Below are positions 33,382-48,200 of a DNA stretch of 64,000 nt, piece after piece. The notes under the pieces were generated by a model. That model did not search any database and was not told the DNA's origin. It saw nothing but the letters and a program-made list of their open reading frames with translations. Numbering within the stretch: position 1 is the stretch's first letter; the number at the start of each line of letters is the position of its first letter. Both the position numbers and the translations under genes were made by a program. The stretch is from Crossaster papposus (taxonomy: Eukaryota; Echinodermata; Asteroidea; Velatida; Solasteridae): positions 186,001 through 250,000 of the forward strand of contig JBAIAA010000882.1 of NCBI GenBank assembly GCA_037893245.1, in the 5' to 3' direction.

Positions 33382-36218
33382 GGTGTTCACTGTCAAGTTC
33401 TCTGTCAAGTTCACGGTAGTAGCAGATTGTTCCTGTTGTTGTTTTTGTTTTACGGGTACAAAGCCAAGCACCCCATGTTACAGTATAGTTCGTTTATTTG
33501 TCAACTTGCCAGCACGTGATCCAAGGGGGCGTTGACGCGGGATCTACGGTGGCCGAGATGTGTCATCGTGTTGTACTTAAACATGAACTTGGGCCACGCT
33601 GTGAGTACGGTTAATATAAATAATAATAATGCAAAACCCTGGCTACTGCAGCTCCCCTGGTCTGTCCAACCTGGTGCCTCCAATCACAGTGTTTGAGAGA
33701 GAAACTCGGGTTCTGTCTGTTCTCATACGGCAGTATAGAACGAAATGATTTCTCAGTAGTTTGTTTTCCCACAGCATCTCTTTGGATTTCTGTGTGTGGT
33801 TCTTGTTTCCCTCCAACCTATAATCTGTCCCGTTTCAAAAAGAATGGCAATTCCCACCTTCAGTTGTCCTAAATACCTTCTTATTTGTTACCCCGTAGCC
33901 TTACATAGAGCGGCTTATTCTCAGCCCTCTAAAACCTCTCATACTCCCCGCAATCCCCTCCCCGAATAGTCTTGTGCAAACCCTACCCACTAATCCACTA
34001 TGCGGTAAAAAAAATAAAAAAATGATGACTTTGCATGATAGTTTCCGGATTCTGAAGTTCAAGTTTGTGACCGCACGCTAGATGATGCAACTGCTATTTT
34101 CTGCACGCGTTTGGACCTTGTAAATGCGGGAACACAATTGACACGGCTCATACCAGAAATCATATAGGCCTATGGTTGTGTGTATTTTTTATTACCACTT
34201 AACGTAATAAAAAGAGGGCCAAAAGTCGACCCCCATAAATTTGTGTTTGTATATCATGACCCATCATGGCCCATCCAAAACCACATACACCTATGGTATA
34301 GTTTAAATTGATCCCTGGTTTGACAACCTGCTGGTCTAAAAGCCGGCGCAAAGTACAAGCTCATCTTAATTTCTTAATTCATAAAGTGTCCGTTGCAATA
34401 ATATTATTGATGCTTCAGAAAATGAAGAGTTACCAGGGCCGTCTGTTTAAATCCTCTGTATTGCAAAAGCAAGTACAGTACGCTATAGTCCAATTTCCAC
34501 AAAAATCAAGCACACTCTCTGGCGCGGCGGTGATCAAGGAAAGTTAAAATATTTTAACTAAAAAACCTACTTTTGTCACCCCCGTTACATTGTTTGGACA
34601 ACTAATGACTTTGCACAGCTTCATAATGATACGGCGTCATCAAACTAGAAGTTTATTAGGGAGACTTTGTATGCTAAGTAGGACCAGACCCTGTTTTAGA
34701 TTTATTGACGAAACTACAGAGGATCGGACGAGATTGCGTGTAAAATAATATAAATGTACGCGTACTGCAAATCTCCAAAAAGAACTGTGATTGGACGAAA
34801 AGTTTCACCGACAACAGAGGGCGCCATACTTTTTGCCCGTCTAAGCTTTGCTGGACTCATTTTAGATTTTCAAGTGATATAACAAGTCAATAAAATAGTC
34901 TTCCACCGATAATCTCGTATTTTTAAACGACGAAGGGAGACATCTTTATTTTAAAGGATCTGAAAGGTTGAAGTCTGAATATGTTTACATAACGTTGTGC
35001 AAGGCATTTTGATAGGTTGTCTTAAAGCTAGCTTTAACTTAAGCGTCAAATTACGATGACCTTTGACACGAGTGGTAGGTCTACTTCCAGCTTTCCATTC
35101 TATTCTAACACAAAAATACGAAAAGGTGTAAGGGGAATTCTCATCTTTTCTTTGCTGCAGTAAAGTACAAAAACCACCTTCATCAACATACCGACAAGCA
35201 CGTAATGTTAGACCATAGAGAAAGGAACAGTTCTCTATGGTTAGACGTACACGGCGGGAATAACATGAAAAGGCCGCGGTGTAAGTGTCGTGATTTATAA
35301 ACCAAGTCACTTTCGCAACGGATTTAGCCGGCGGCGTTGCACACGTCCATGTGCATGCAGTGAGTGGGTTTGGATTTTTAAAACTAAACAATTTTGTCTG
35401 GTTATAGTATGCCTTTATTGTCGTTGTGACAGTTTCGTAATTTTCGTATTCACGAGATGGCAGTCACAAATGCAATTTCTGTCTTTTTTCCAAAAAATAA
35501 ATACAAATCCTCACCTCGCATTCGCAATCACATATGACATTTTAGACAGTTTAATTGACTTTATTGCTCAATAAATATTTAAATGCATTTTTGTTTAATT
35601 TGATTGTATTAGTTGCATTTCGTTATACAAGTTACAACCTTAAAGATTTTTTTTAGGCGTATTAAGTTCTAAATTACAGACAAAATTTGAAAACAAATTA
35701 ATAATATGTAAGTTAAAAATTAACTCGATACAAGAAGAGATAACAGTCCAAATGATATTAATTATAAAAACCAAGCTTTAGCCTTCACCTCCATAGGAGA
35801 AAGGTTATCTGTCACTTTACCGGCGTTTTCCTTTGTAAAAAGGCTCAAAGGCCGCAACATGTGTAACAGAAGCAACACGACAGTGTACCACTTAAAAATA
35901 AAAAATATAAACATCTGCTGCATGCAACACACACGCACTTAAAGTGGGCCAGAGTCCTCCAAATGATAATAGCAAAACAAACAGTGCATAAATATCAATA
36001 GCAAAACTCTGGTTAGGTACACACGACCATGCAGTTTTTTGGGGGGCGAAATGTAAAGTATAATGCAAATGTTGTGGTTACTGGAATCTCACTGTTGGCT
36101 ATATTCGACTTTAGGCCATTGATGCCTAATTATAAACTAGGTCTTGTCTAAACTTTGTGAACTTGCATGCCGTTAAATGGTAATGGCTTCTATAATGCGT
36201 TTCTTTTTTGGATTTCAG
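33382..36218. other. Intergenic region between two divergent genes
   Basis: No convincing coding exon. It should contain the promoters and 5' non-coding exons of the minus-strand transporter and the plus-strand coiled-coil gene. A CTCF-like AGAGGGCGCC is near 34815, and a 10-bp hairpin (CCATAGAGAA 35213-35222, TTCTCTATGG 35231-35240) lies nearby. Open frames here (such as 34951-35391 minus) show no domain or splice support. Confidence 0.45.
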
Positions 36219-39200
36219 GTACATAAGTTGAGATGAACTTCTTGTTCTCACCAAAGAAACGCAACAATGGCCTGCCGAAGAAGCCACAGGGTCATTCCGA
36301 CAAACCGACTGATGACGTGGCTCTATCGGAGCGGCCCCTCACCATCGGATGCTGCCAGCCCCGGGTTGCCCTAAACCCCAACTCTGAGATGAAGAGAAGC
36401 ACGACTGACAATTCCAGGCCTGCGTCGCATGGCCAGCTTGCCTCCGTGACTGCCGAGACCAACTACGAGGGTCAGGGATCTTCACCTCAACGCTTGCCGC
36501 CGAGACGGCAAAATGCCGGTTCGTGGGGCTTGTCGCCACCCCCAGATCCCATCTTATCGCCAAATCGCAAGGAGCGTGGCCAGCGCAAACGGTCTGGACA
36601 GAGCTCAGGGAGCAGCACGACAGACGAAGGGGGACTAAGTGTCATTGACAAGGAAGACCTGCTGGATACGATTTTTGTCTCCTGCGATACGCAAGGAATA
36701 GGACGTGTAGCTGTATCAAAAGTTATACAACACATCCAGATGATCATTGATTCACATGAGGTAAGTTTGGAGTGGCACATTGCTACATGAATTATATACC
36801 TGGACATCGAATTAGGTAATTGGCTTTTGTCCACACGACATCTTTTGGCGTTCGCAGTGAAGATGAAAGAAGTGCATAAAGGCAAACTTGACTCCAAAAT
36901 GAGAAGTAAAAAATGTTTAGTATTTGAAAGTTTGCATGCGTGTGCAGATCCCCCACGTCTGATATTAGCGTTGTAATTTAAAGTGACCCCTCACACAATC
37001 GGTGTCAATTTAAGCTGTGACATCAGTTTTGTAGCACAACAATGGGTAACTTAATGGACAGAATCTGCATTTATCAACATGTCGCAAAAGTAAAATTTGA
37101 AATTTTGAGTTTTATACATGTGATATAGAAAAATGCCAATTGTTTTTCCTTTAAAACAATTTTATTCCACTACTTCGATACTATTTCTTAACAAAATATC
37201 CTAACAAAATATAGTTAGTAGGCATACCAAAGATTCCAAATCTCCATAAATCTAAAAATATTTTTTTTCTCCAATATTCATTATTTTGCTGATTTCTCAC
37301 TATGCCCTATGCCCAATCCATCTCATTTTGCTAGAACCCTTCACGTTATTCTCTGACTGATTTAGCTGTGATGGGAATTAATCTAACACAGACACCTGGG
37401 TAAACATTGCCAACAATGGATTTTTACTGAGCTGTTTTAAATACACATCACTCATCAAACATGGATCCTGGGGGCAAATTCTTTGATAACGCGTTTTATT
37501 TTAAGTTTATATTTTAAATAAGAAACACACATTTTTCAACTGTATTAATTTTCCACTGTGTAAATAAAAAAATTAAATCTATTTCATTTATTTAAATTTA
37601 AATTTAACAAATTTATCCCATCTTTGATTACATTTGCTTATTTTACGAACCTTTTAGGGAGAAATCAGATCTAAATGTGCATAATTATGCAGTTTCTCAG
37701 ATTAGAGTTTGACATTACCGAGAGGCCCAAAAATACAATTTGGGGTTTACAATTGTTTCTGTGAGAAAAATGAGTTTTTAACCCAACGTTTTCTTAACTA
37801 CATAAATACACATTAATGTTAACAGTATGTATAGAAGGTAGGCGTCCCAATAGTCCCATGCTTAATCTGGTAATTGGCAACATTTAATTGATTGTTATTG
37901 ATATTTAATCCTCACTTGAAACCACATAATAGGATGTTAATGCCCCATTGTATTGCACACAATGGTGTTTGAGTTGGAGAATTAATTTAGGGGTAAGCTC
38001 ATTTTGTGGGGGCTTATTATACACAATGATGGCTTGTATTGGGTACAGTGGAATAAAAGCCATTGAGTTGTTTGAAATTCTGTTCTAAAAAGCGTGTTTA
38101 TTTCATCGTTAAGCAAGGAACTGTGCATCATACTGGTACATGTGAGTATCCCTTTACATGAACATAGCATGTATGGAGCCCTGTGGGCATCCGTAATTTG
38201 TAACTTTGCCATGTCAATAATTGATTTGATATGGGGCTTAACTATTTTTGATTCTTTCTCATCCCAGACCAGAGACATTGATGAGCTAACATTGCAGCTG
38301 GATCCTATGGGATGTGATCCAGAAATTAACCTACCTACTTACCAGAATGGAATAGCCCAGTGGATCAAGAATGTGCAGAACCAAAGGCAAGTGATTCTCA
38401 TTTTCGTTCAGACAAGCAAACCCAGGGGATTTACAATATTGGTTATGAAAACAAAACAAAACTTCCAAAAACTAATTGTTTGCTTTTTAATGGTGGAAAA
38501 TATTTTTAAAATTGTCCATAACCCTAACGATCCCCATCCAGCCAAACTCCAACACAAGAGTTTAGTAGAGTCCAGCTGTTTAGTGCACAGTTTAGATTTG
38601 TGTTGGGATGAGGACGGTTCCTAATATCACTAAAAGGAGTTAGGGTTAATTAATGAACGTACTTGAATATACATGTATATATTCAAGTATTCGGTTGATG
38701 AACGAATAATTTATATATTCGCGAAAGCCCTCTACTAGTCTATAGCTATGTGTTCCTATTGGACTTTTGTTGGTTAACGTACCCTAACTTTTCTGTAAAT
38801 GACAAAATTTAATCTAATGGGAATGCACAGTAGACTAACGTCTCTGTCAACTTACTGCGACGGTGATGTAACACTACCAGGCCGAAAGTGGTTGCGAAAA
38901 GTTTGCGTGGCTAAAAAGGAATGATGAAAAGTCCAATGGGAACAGCCCCGTGCTGTAGAACTACCGTGACCAATTTTTGCACTTCCTGTATACGCCACAA
39001 CCACATGGTTTCGAGCCGCAGTGTGTGCGAAAACGGTAGTATGGTTCCATGTCTCTTTTACTGACAAATGTAGCTGGGAGGTTTATGGCGTCACGTCGGG
39101 GTAGCTGTAGTGCTCATAACCATACACATAGATGCATGTTGGGAAGGACTGACTCAGATCTTCTGGAAGATTGCCTTTTTAAAATGTTGTTCTTATCCTC

Positions 39201-42200
39201 TCTATAAAATAAGAAAGTGATCACATTTTTCCTTGCATTGTTTGCATGTATTCACATCAATCAGGAAGATCGAGCTAAACGGAGCAATGGAAAAGAGAAC
39301 AGGAATCAGCAATACCTTCCCTGCACTGTCCACGCCAGAAATGGCCTCTCATCATTGGACTCCAAATCTAGACGGAGGTACAGGACAACATCGTAATGGT
39401 GAGTTTAGATTATTGTGAAGTCAAATGCTCAATACTTTGTGTTGAGGATCCCCCTAAAATGGAATCGCCTAATCGTCTAAGATTGTAAAAAAAACCAGCT
39501 CTGATTACAGTATTGTGTGCAAATTCATAGGGGTGCACGCGTCGCATGTTACGCGTTGAACATATTGTTCGCAAGCGCTAGCGCTTCAGAACTGAGATTA
39601 ACCATTTGGTAAAGAGGGTGGCAATATGAAAAAGAATGAAAATTTGTAACTGATTTCGTTTTAGAAGTTCTTTTTAACTATATTCAGATTGAATAAAACC
39701 CGGTTGTTTCAGATTCATTATAGTAGTTATTTATTTATTTATATTTTAGAATGGGTGTATATTTCAGGAGGAAGGCATACTATAATTTTCATTATTGAAC
39801 TACGGTCTTTGTAACAGCTGCTGTGTGATATACATATGATGGAATGAACTTTTACCTATCGCAAAAAAGCGAAAGAAACAGTGCTGAGGCCTTTCAATAA
39901 ACAAAAACAAAATGAAACAAAAGTGACTCAATCCTACATGCTAGCCAGATTGCGAAATGTGCTAGAAATAGCCGGGAGCTCACATACAGTCAGATGACGT
40001 ACGGGGACGGTCGACTTTGATGTTTAGTAATTCATGCGTTATTCACCACATATATCTGCAATCAGCATCACATTGCCCATTATGTGCGTCATGATGACAC
40101 ACTCAGATACTGCTGCTGTTTTGGACACGGCAACACTTCCTCACTGCCAAACAATGAACCTTTTTGATGAAATACAGACAGGAAAGAGTTTGGCAGAGCT
40201 ATGACTCTCTTTCTTGGGTCAACGGTCTAGTTGTCATCGATCGCCCGTTTTGCAGAACGCATATTTTACAACTAGTTGTTGAACTCACTTTTTTTTAAAC
40301 GGTGACAATTATTTTTTGGATTCACCCTAACTGATATCCATCTAGATACCCAAAACTTAATTTCTCTAGAATGTGACTTGTTTCAGGTTTTGTGGGAGCG
40401 TGTATTTCATTCTAACTGTTGAATTAGTTATATTTATAGCTGACACAAGTTATAACATAAAAGTAAAGAATTTCAGATTTGTACCAAAATATCTAACCTG
40501 CTGCTTACTGATCTTCTAAATATTTCAAAGCTAACTAATGAAAATAGTGTATATAAATTCTTAAAGTAATTATAATTTATAATTTATTTTTATTTTAGTC
40601 AATGTTTAATGTTTTTACTCGGTCATTAATTAGCGGTTATTCGCTGTTAGCTGGGATAAAAAAATAAATAAATTAATAGTTTAATAAATTAATAATTAGA
40701 GAATCTATTTGATTGATAATGATAAATTTGAATATTGGTATTTCTGCAGTTTCTACACCTCTGAGTGAAACCAGGGCACATTGGAGAACAAGAAATACTG
40801 AAACCTCGCGTCTTTTCAGTGGTAAGAAAGTGTTTTCAAGATATTTTTTAATAAAAAGCTCATTGCCTATAGGTTGTTCTCACGGAAATTTGATAACTAG
40901 TCATTATTACAGATTTGAGAATCTATTTTGGAGATATTATCACTGGAACTGAACAAAAGTTAAACCGCTGGTGCAGGTTTGAAAAGACGGCAGTATGGGG
41001 AGAGAGCGTGTTGTTTGCGGTATGAACAGAGTTTATGCGACGTGCACAATTTTGATTACTCTCGTCTTTTGCTAAGACTAGGGAAACCCCAGCCTGGCAC
41101 ACCAAACTTTATCATTCACCAACACTCTCTAAACCCCCTACCCCCCGTCTCAACTCGTTTGACCCACATATGGTAATGTCTGGAACAGCTGTTTCCCCCT
41201 GGCTGACCCCCCCTCCCCCCCTCCCCCCAACAAAAAAATGTAACCACAACACACATTTTCTTGTAAAGCGCCTTGTCCTGAAGCTGTCTAGATATGCCGA
41301 TAGTCTCCTGTACAACGGAAGTCCTAATATCCTGTTCTCAATCACTTAGGGCTGCTCTCGTGATATCCCACGCTCTGTCTATAATGTCATTGACTGTTCT
41401 TGAATACTCGTCATCATCATGCAGGCCTGTTAGATTCCTCGCTGGATCTGTCTGCTTGCAGCTATGGGAGTCTGGAGACAGAAGGTGGCGAATCAGCACC
41501 GTAAGTACATTAATGTACAGGCCTATACATAGACATGAAGGTACAGTGTGTGATTGTATTTGTACATTTAATTGCTTTGGTAAGCAAGGATTTCTCCCTG
41601 GCAGGTGTTTGCTAATGTGACTGTTGAGGGATTAGTTTTTGTTGGAGCGAGACATTGATCAGCTGTGCATGTAGTGTTTTTTATTTCTTTTTAGAGCACC
41701 AATTAAGTCTGTGTATCGTGTGGGGGTGCACTTGTATATGAGGGTACACCCATCTGTGTCTATAGAGCATTATAGGGCAGACCGGAATTACGTCAGCTGG
41801 TGAAAACATTTTTTGTTAGCATGTGTGTTTTTACCGGTTGCTATGCGTCACCATTCGGCACTCTAGATTCTGTAGAACAATTAAGTTTTATGAAAAAGAG
41901 TCTGGGAACGAGATAATAAGAAGGGTACAGAAGATCCTAGATGTAACATCTTTAGGTTTTTTGCACTGCCGTTGAAGTTGGCAGTTTAGAGTCTTAAAGC
42001 ACTTGTTGACTTGTACATTGTTTGCCAACTAGCGAGTGAACATTTGATACAAATGCTGCCAATCAATTACATTTCAACTACAAATCAATTACATTTCAAC
42101 ATATTTTGTGTGCAGATGTCTTAGGGTTTCAGCTATTACATGACAGCGAAAAAAAGTAAATTATTCTCATGGTTACAGGATGGAGTAACAGCGTGATGGT

Positions 42201-45200
42201 AACAGCGTGACCTCTGGATTCACATACAAATCCTATGGAAAATTAGCCTATAGATACTGAACACTAGGTGATTTTGGAGTTTAAGAAGCTCCCCAAACAC
42301 ACAAACTCACAACACTCACATTATGCATGACGAGGTTTCAAACGACTACCAAAAATACATGATTTTATCAACAATCACACATACCTACATTCTTCTTCTT
42401 GACACACCCATGAAATGAAAGATCTCTCTGTCACTTTTAATTTGACACCAAATTTGTTGTTGTAATGTTTGTCGTTTGAAAGATTTTGTAAATATTCCAC
42501 TTGACAGTTGCATAGAATAGCCAATAGCCCATACACCTAAATGTAATCATGCAAGGTAGACCTTTTATTGACCGGTCTCTTTGACAGTGATATGGGGGAC
42601 TTGCAGAACCAAATCGAGGACCTAAAGTTTCAGATCCGCAAACTGACAGAGCACAATATGAAGCTGCAGGTACAGAATGAAACGACAGATGACACCAACG
42701 AACAACTGATAACACAGATTGAAACGCTGAAAGGAGAGCTCAAAAGGTATTATAAGGGGTGGTCACTTTAAGCCCTTCCCTCTAATTCCTTTTATCTCTC
42801 CCCTTTCCTTGTACCCCTTCCCTTTCTTTGTACCCCTTCCCCTTGTACCCCCTCCTTCCTTGTACCCCTCTCCTTCCTTGTACCCCTCCCGCTTTCTTGT
42901 ACCCCTCCCGCTTTCTTGTACCCCTCCCGCTTTCTTGTACCCCTCCCGCTTTCTTGTACCCCTCCCGCTTTCTTGTACCCCGCTTTCTTGTACCCCTCCC
43001 GCTTTCTTGTACCCCTCCCGCTTTCTTGTACCCCTCCCGCTTTCTTGTACCCCTCCCGCTTTCTTGTACCCCTCTCCCTTCCTTGTATCAAATAGTTCTC
43101 AATATTTAAAGCTTATGAGAACTTATTAGGAGATAATTTGGAAGGATTTGCAAGTAAATAAGTGAATAATGTTGTGGTAGGAGTAGGCTAACTTGATACA
43201 ATAAATTAAAACTCTACTATGTATACGAATGACCCTGTCATATGTACACTCCATTGTGCAAAGCTAAATTTAGTTTTTTGTTCTCCTCTAGCTTGCAACA
43301 AGCGTGGCACCGGAGCCAATCTATTCGGGATGAAAACGAAGAATTGAAGAACGCCAACAAAGAATGGCACAGGAAGCATGCACAGCTGGTACGTACAAGT
43401 CAATATGGCTCAGTAAAAGGGCCGGTGTTTATCTCCGGTTTCAGTAACATGAAACTGACGGAGAATATTTCTATTCCCCCTGGATGGGATGCTAGTCCAT
43501 CGCAGGTTACTCCCCAGCTAATGCTGGTACGCATTTATACACCTGAATGGTGAGAGACAAGTGGGGGTGAAGTGGCTTGCCCAAGGACACAAGCAGCTGG
43601 ATTTGAAACTCTGACCCTTTGATTCATGAGTCACGAACCTAACCACTAGGCAACACTCTCCCACAGCTGGTACATACAGCCTACCTACCTTTCTCTACTT
43701 TTTCCTAAATTACCACCTTACTTTTCCTTGAAATTGAATTTCCAATTCTGTCTTTCTTCTTGTCCCAGTACAACTTAAAAAACCCAAAATCTCATTGCAT
43801 ACTTTTTATAACAGTGTTACGCCCTGCCATATGTAAATAACACAAAACTGTTTCATATCTGGAGCTGTGAAACTATAGAAGAGAGAATGAAAAGTTTTTC
43901 CAAGCAAAAGATTGTGCCGTAAAAACAAGACTTAAGGAAAAGTGAGTGTACAGAAAATTCACAACAGTAAACTATTAGACAAATACGGCAACCTTCCAAG
44001 TCTTGTTACCGAAACAATTGTAGCTAAGCAACTGATTTCCCGCTCACCAAGAATGTTTGCATTCCTCTTTTCATCGTCTAATATTTTTTTTTACAGTTCA
44101 ACACACCTGATTAAATAAAAGGAAAACTCAAGTCAACATTGACCCTACAATCATGACAAGAAATCTGCTGAAGAAATATTTAAAAATACCAGATAGTGAC
44201 AGTTTAGATATATTTCTTTTGGTCGAGAGCTGTTGTAAACTGCTGATAAAAATACGTTGTTGGAAATGCGATATTTTCTTTAAAACTTGTTTTAACCTTA
44301 TATTCAGTGGACGCTGATAACACTCTCACCTTCAGCTGGGGTATTATCTCGTCCATCCAGTTTTAAACATATTGTTTAAAAACAGCCAGTACATATTTAT
44401 TTTCTTTAATATTCAGTAAGTCTTTGATTTATAAAACTATAAATGTATTACACTACAAATGTGGTTTTTTTTTTAGTTTTGATTTCATAAAATTTTCTTC
44501 TTTTATTTTTGTTGGCTCACAGGAAAGAGACAAACGTGTCCTTGATGAGAGAATGGTCAACCTACAGTCAGAGGTAAACGCAAAATATTGTGTATATCAA
44601 GATTTTAAAGCCCAAAATACATGATATTAATTTAAAGATAGATTAAAAAAAATATGAAAAAGGTATTTGGGGGTTGAATCCATCACAATTCCAGTCACAA
44701 ATAAATTCACGAGTCCGCTTACAAATAATAGGACAGTTAGCAAAAAGCCTTTTCCAACAGCTTCATTGATTATGCTTGTGATTTTATTTTTCATTTTTAG
44801 GCTAACAAGAGAAAAACTTTAGAAACCAAACTGCAAGAAGTTCAAGAGAAGGTAGGGTAAATTATTCAGTTGACATATTTATGTTTACAGAATTTAGTGG
44901 TGCATTCTAAAAATATAGAGAAAGTATCATTGTGAGTTTTATTATTTATTTTCTCCGTTATTAACCAGTTCACAGCACGGCTATATTGTATATATTTGTT
45001 TGCACTTAGTAAAGTGTGCTAATAATGTGAAGTGTAAAACCCAATATTAAAACCTACCTCTCTCTGAAAATTAAATTCCCTTTTACGAAGGTGAATTTTT
45101 GTTTTTGTTGATTGAACAGCTGAGCATTTCTTTAGCGGAGGCAGATTTTATGCAGGAGGAACACCGCAGGTTGCAGACTGTCATGCAAGAATACAAGGTA

Positions 45201-48200
45201 GAAGAATTAAATTGGGCTACAAAATGTATGCGTTTTAAAAGTAGTATTCACCATTTGCAAACATAACAAAACATAACTACTGAATTTTTTTCTCAAATAC
45301 ATGACTGTATTGGATGGGGAGTATGGGGAGTCAGCTTGGCGTAGCGGTTCTTTCCTCGCCTTCCACCACTATGACCCGGGTTCGAACCCCGCCTGGGCCA
45401 ATATGTGGATTGGGTTTTCAGTCCCTGCCTGACTCCATGGGTTTTCACCAGGATATTCTGCTGGGGTTTTCCTCCCACCTCTAAAACTCTGTACCTTCTT
45501 CTCATTGTCTTCTCTCTACTGAGGGCCCCAAATGATCAGCTTCTGCTGGATGGGTTACCCTCATTAAAGATGGTTATAAATAAAAATAAATAAATAAATA
45601 ACAGTTTCAAGAATTCTGTGAAATCACAGCATCTGGTTTGCTGTGGTTTTTCAAGTAAAAAAGTTGAATTTTGTATCAATTTTCAACGATTGCCAGCCGG
45701 TTTCTAATGTTTCCAATGTGCAATTTTAATTTCTGTTAATTTTTGTTTTAATTGATATGCAGGATCGTAGTGAGGTGAGCGAAGGACGTCTTGAGCTTAA
45801 GAACACTGAACTGACAGAGGTACGAACGATAGGGTTCTAACGCTTGCCTTGGGTGCTGTCATAAATTTGTCTTCCCTTGTAATTGCCTGTATCTTCTTTA
45901 GTGACTTGCAATTGGACTTATGAGAACATATGTACCGATGTATGGATTGATTCATTAGTATATGTGACCTGCTCCCACGAAAACGGCGTAAAGTTGCGCT
46001 ATGCTATATTGAGTTATGATTGAAAATATACCCTATGTTATACACTAACCCAAACACTAACCCTAACCCACATCCTAACTCTAGTTTTTGAGTAATTTAA
46101 GTAAAATTCTAAAATCTAATTTCTAATGGAGACCTATTCATCTATAGAAATTACCCTTTGGAGACCTTTTCACTCCCATTGTCCCCATTGTGTTCACGTC
46201 TCCAGAGGGTACCGTATTTCGCACCATTTAGGTTGGTTACTTTTGGGATAGCTGCAAAAGAAAAACTGTATAACCAATTTTCTTTGTGTGTCTGGTTCTC
46301 TAGAAAGCTAAGAGGTGCGAGGAGATGCAAGTTAGTCAAGAGGAACTGTACAATCTTATTCGGGTGAGTCCTCAAATTACCTATAACAAATATGCAGATA
46401 GCTGTTAGTCAATGTCACATGGCCGGCCAGGTTTCAATCAGATACGCTGTAATGAACATGAAGATTTGGTTTCTTGTGTTAACAACCTTCTCACAGACAG
46501 TGGCAGAGGAAGGGGTAGGGGTATATAGGGTAGGGGTAGGGGTAGGGGCAGGGGCAGGGGCAGGGGCAGGGGTAGGGGTAGGGGCAGGGGCCCAAGGGGA
46601 GCAAAGGCATTCTGTTTTAGGGGAAGAGGGATTTGTTCAATTTGGCCTAAGACGAGCTCTCAGAATGATAACGCACCCTTAAATTCCAGATAATCTCCCA
46701 ATAAAGCTTACTTTTCAGATTGTTACATTTATTGTTTGATTATTGATAGCTTTAACGCTTTTTTTGTTAAGGGATTTATTTTCATCATGGAACTCTTCTG
46801 TTAAGCATGTACACATAGCCTTGTTAAATTTAAGCAAATTTAAGCCTTGTAATTTGTTTTCTTGCAAGCTTAGAAGGCAAATTGAAGAAACAGATTTTGA
46901 AGGGAGTTGTTATTCGTTGTGAGGCTGCTGTTGGCAATGACTTCTGGAGCCATGAAGCAGGGAAAAGAGGTTTTCCTTCCTGAAGCTTTCAGAATGTTGA
47001 CTTCGACTTTGTTGTGACAACAAGCAACAGTCTGACCTTATAACATTTGAGTTGAGGGTATTAGTCATTTTTATTTGGCGGCCTTTGGTGGAACTAAAAC
47101 AGCCAACCTCTGCATATAAACTAAGTACTGAATATATTCAACGAATGCTGTTTTAATCTTAACATAAAGCAAAATTTACATAATTTTTATGCATTTGAAA
47201 AAACTTCTTGAAAATTCTTCTTTTTTATTTATAATACGTTTTACTTTTCATGTTTCCTTTTCCAAAGATAATTACATATTCCTGTATTGATTAATATGAA
47301 GCCAAGCAGAATTAATAATTACCTTATAAAGAGTGTTGAAGTCACCTTAATTTACAAGTAATTATGTCAGATTCTATTTTTGGAGCTTAAGTGGTACAAA
47401 TAACCTACATGTATGCGTGTTAACCAACTTCGTTTTTTTAACTGATCCTAAATTCCCAAGTAACTAAGCAACCTCTTTAAACACGACCACACACGCGATC
47501 GAACCCAGCCCCCCCTCTCCCTCCCCTCGCCTCTCCCTCGCTCACATGGAAATTGAAAAATGTGGTTGCAGGAAAAGCAGGTGTGTCCATAGAAAAGCTT
47601 GATGGAAAAAATCCATCCTGTCTGCACACCGAGGGAGGCAAAAACAGGAAGTTGTATTCGGCAGGCCTCAGTAGATTGTTTAGCGTACATGCACCTGGCT
47701 TGCATATTAGTACACATTAGGCTTGTAGTTTGGTAATTGTGTTGCAAAAGTGCTCGGCATGGATTACATTAATTTTAGAACTGTGAATTTTTCAGATAAA
47801 TTTGAAAGAAACAATCAAAACCTCCGAAAGAAATTAGCTGAAGATGGATTCTACTCGGAACTTGGTTCTTTGCAAAAAAAGTTTGCGGTATCTTGATGAA
47901 GTAGTAAAGGTCAAAGGCTAATCGGGATAAAATAGCTCACGTGGTGTTAGACGATGTTTATACGCGATGCCTATTCTGATTGCTAGTAATTGTCCAGAAT
48001 GAACCGTACATAACATGACCCATATCATTGTGCACATGCATTTGAAAAACCGAACTGGCTTTTTCCAGAGAGTGTTTATGGTGCATGTACTTCTGTACTA
48101 GCATGATCATGGATCTCTGAACAAAAGATGTTGTGTGGACTTTCCGACATCATCCACACAAGATTTCCCCCGCTCTGAAAAAGAAGGGCTTTATGAGGCA

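Larger units (their letters stand above)
42588..46363 (+). other. Coiled-coil block encoded by seven small exons
   Basis: Exons from 42588 to 46363 encode nearly continuous heptad-rich sequence (NEELKNANKEWHRKH, LDERMVNLQSE, LETKLQEVQEK, EEHRRLQTVMQEYK). From 43292 on, the last five are phase 0-0 with lengths 51, 51, 78, 57 and 60 nt, typical of coiled-coil genes. Splicing 46363 to 57821 keeps the heptads going (ELYNLIR then DLKSEKTQLEVKL). Confidence 0.8.

Noticed and set aside
34951-35391. 146-codon minus-strand frame between the divergent genes
   Set aside because: No domain, no splice pattern, no homology recognised; includes a local hairpin.
42792-43129. Long frames on both strands across 42.8-43.1 kb
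   Set aside because: They arise from the 19-bp minisatellite and cycle through three frames of the same repeat.
46021-46077. Interstitial telomere
   Set aside because: CCCTAA words are irregular and few.
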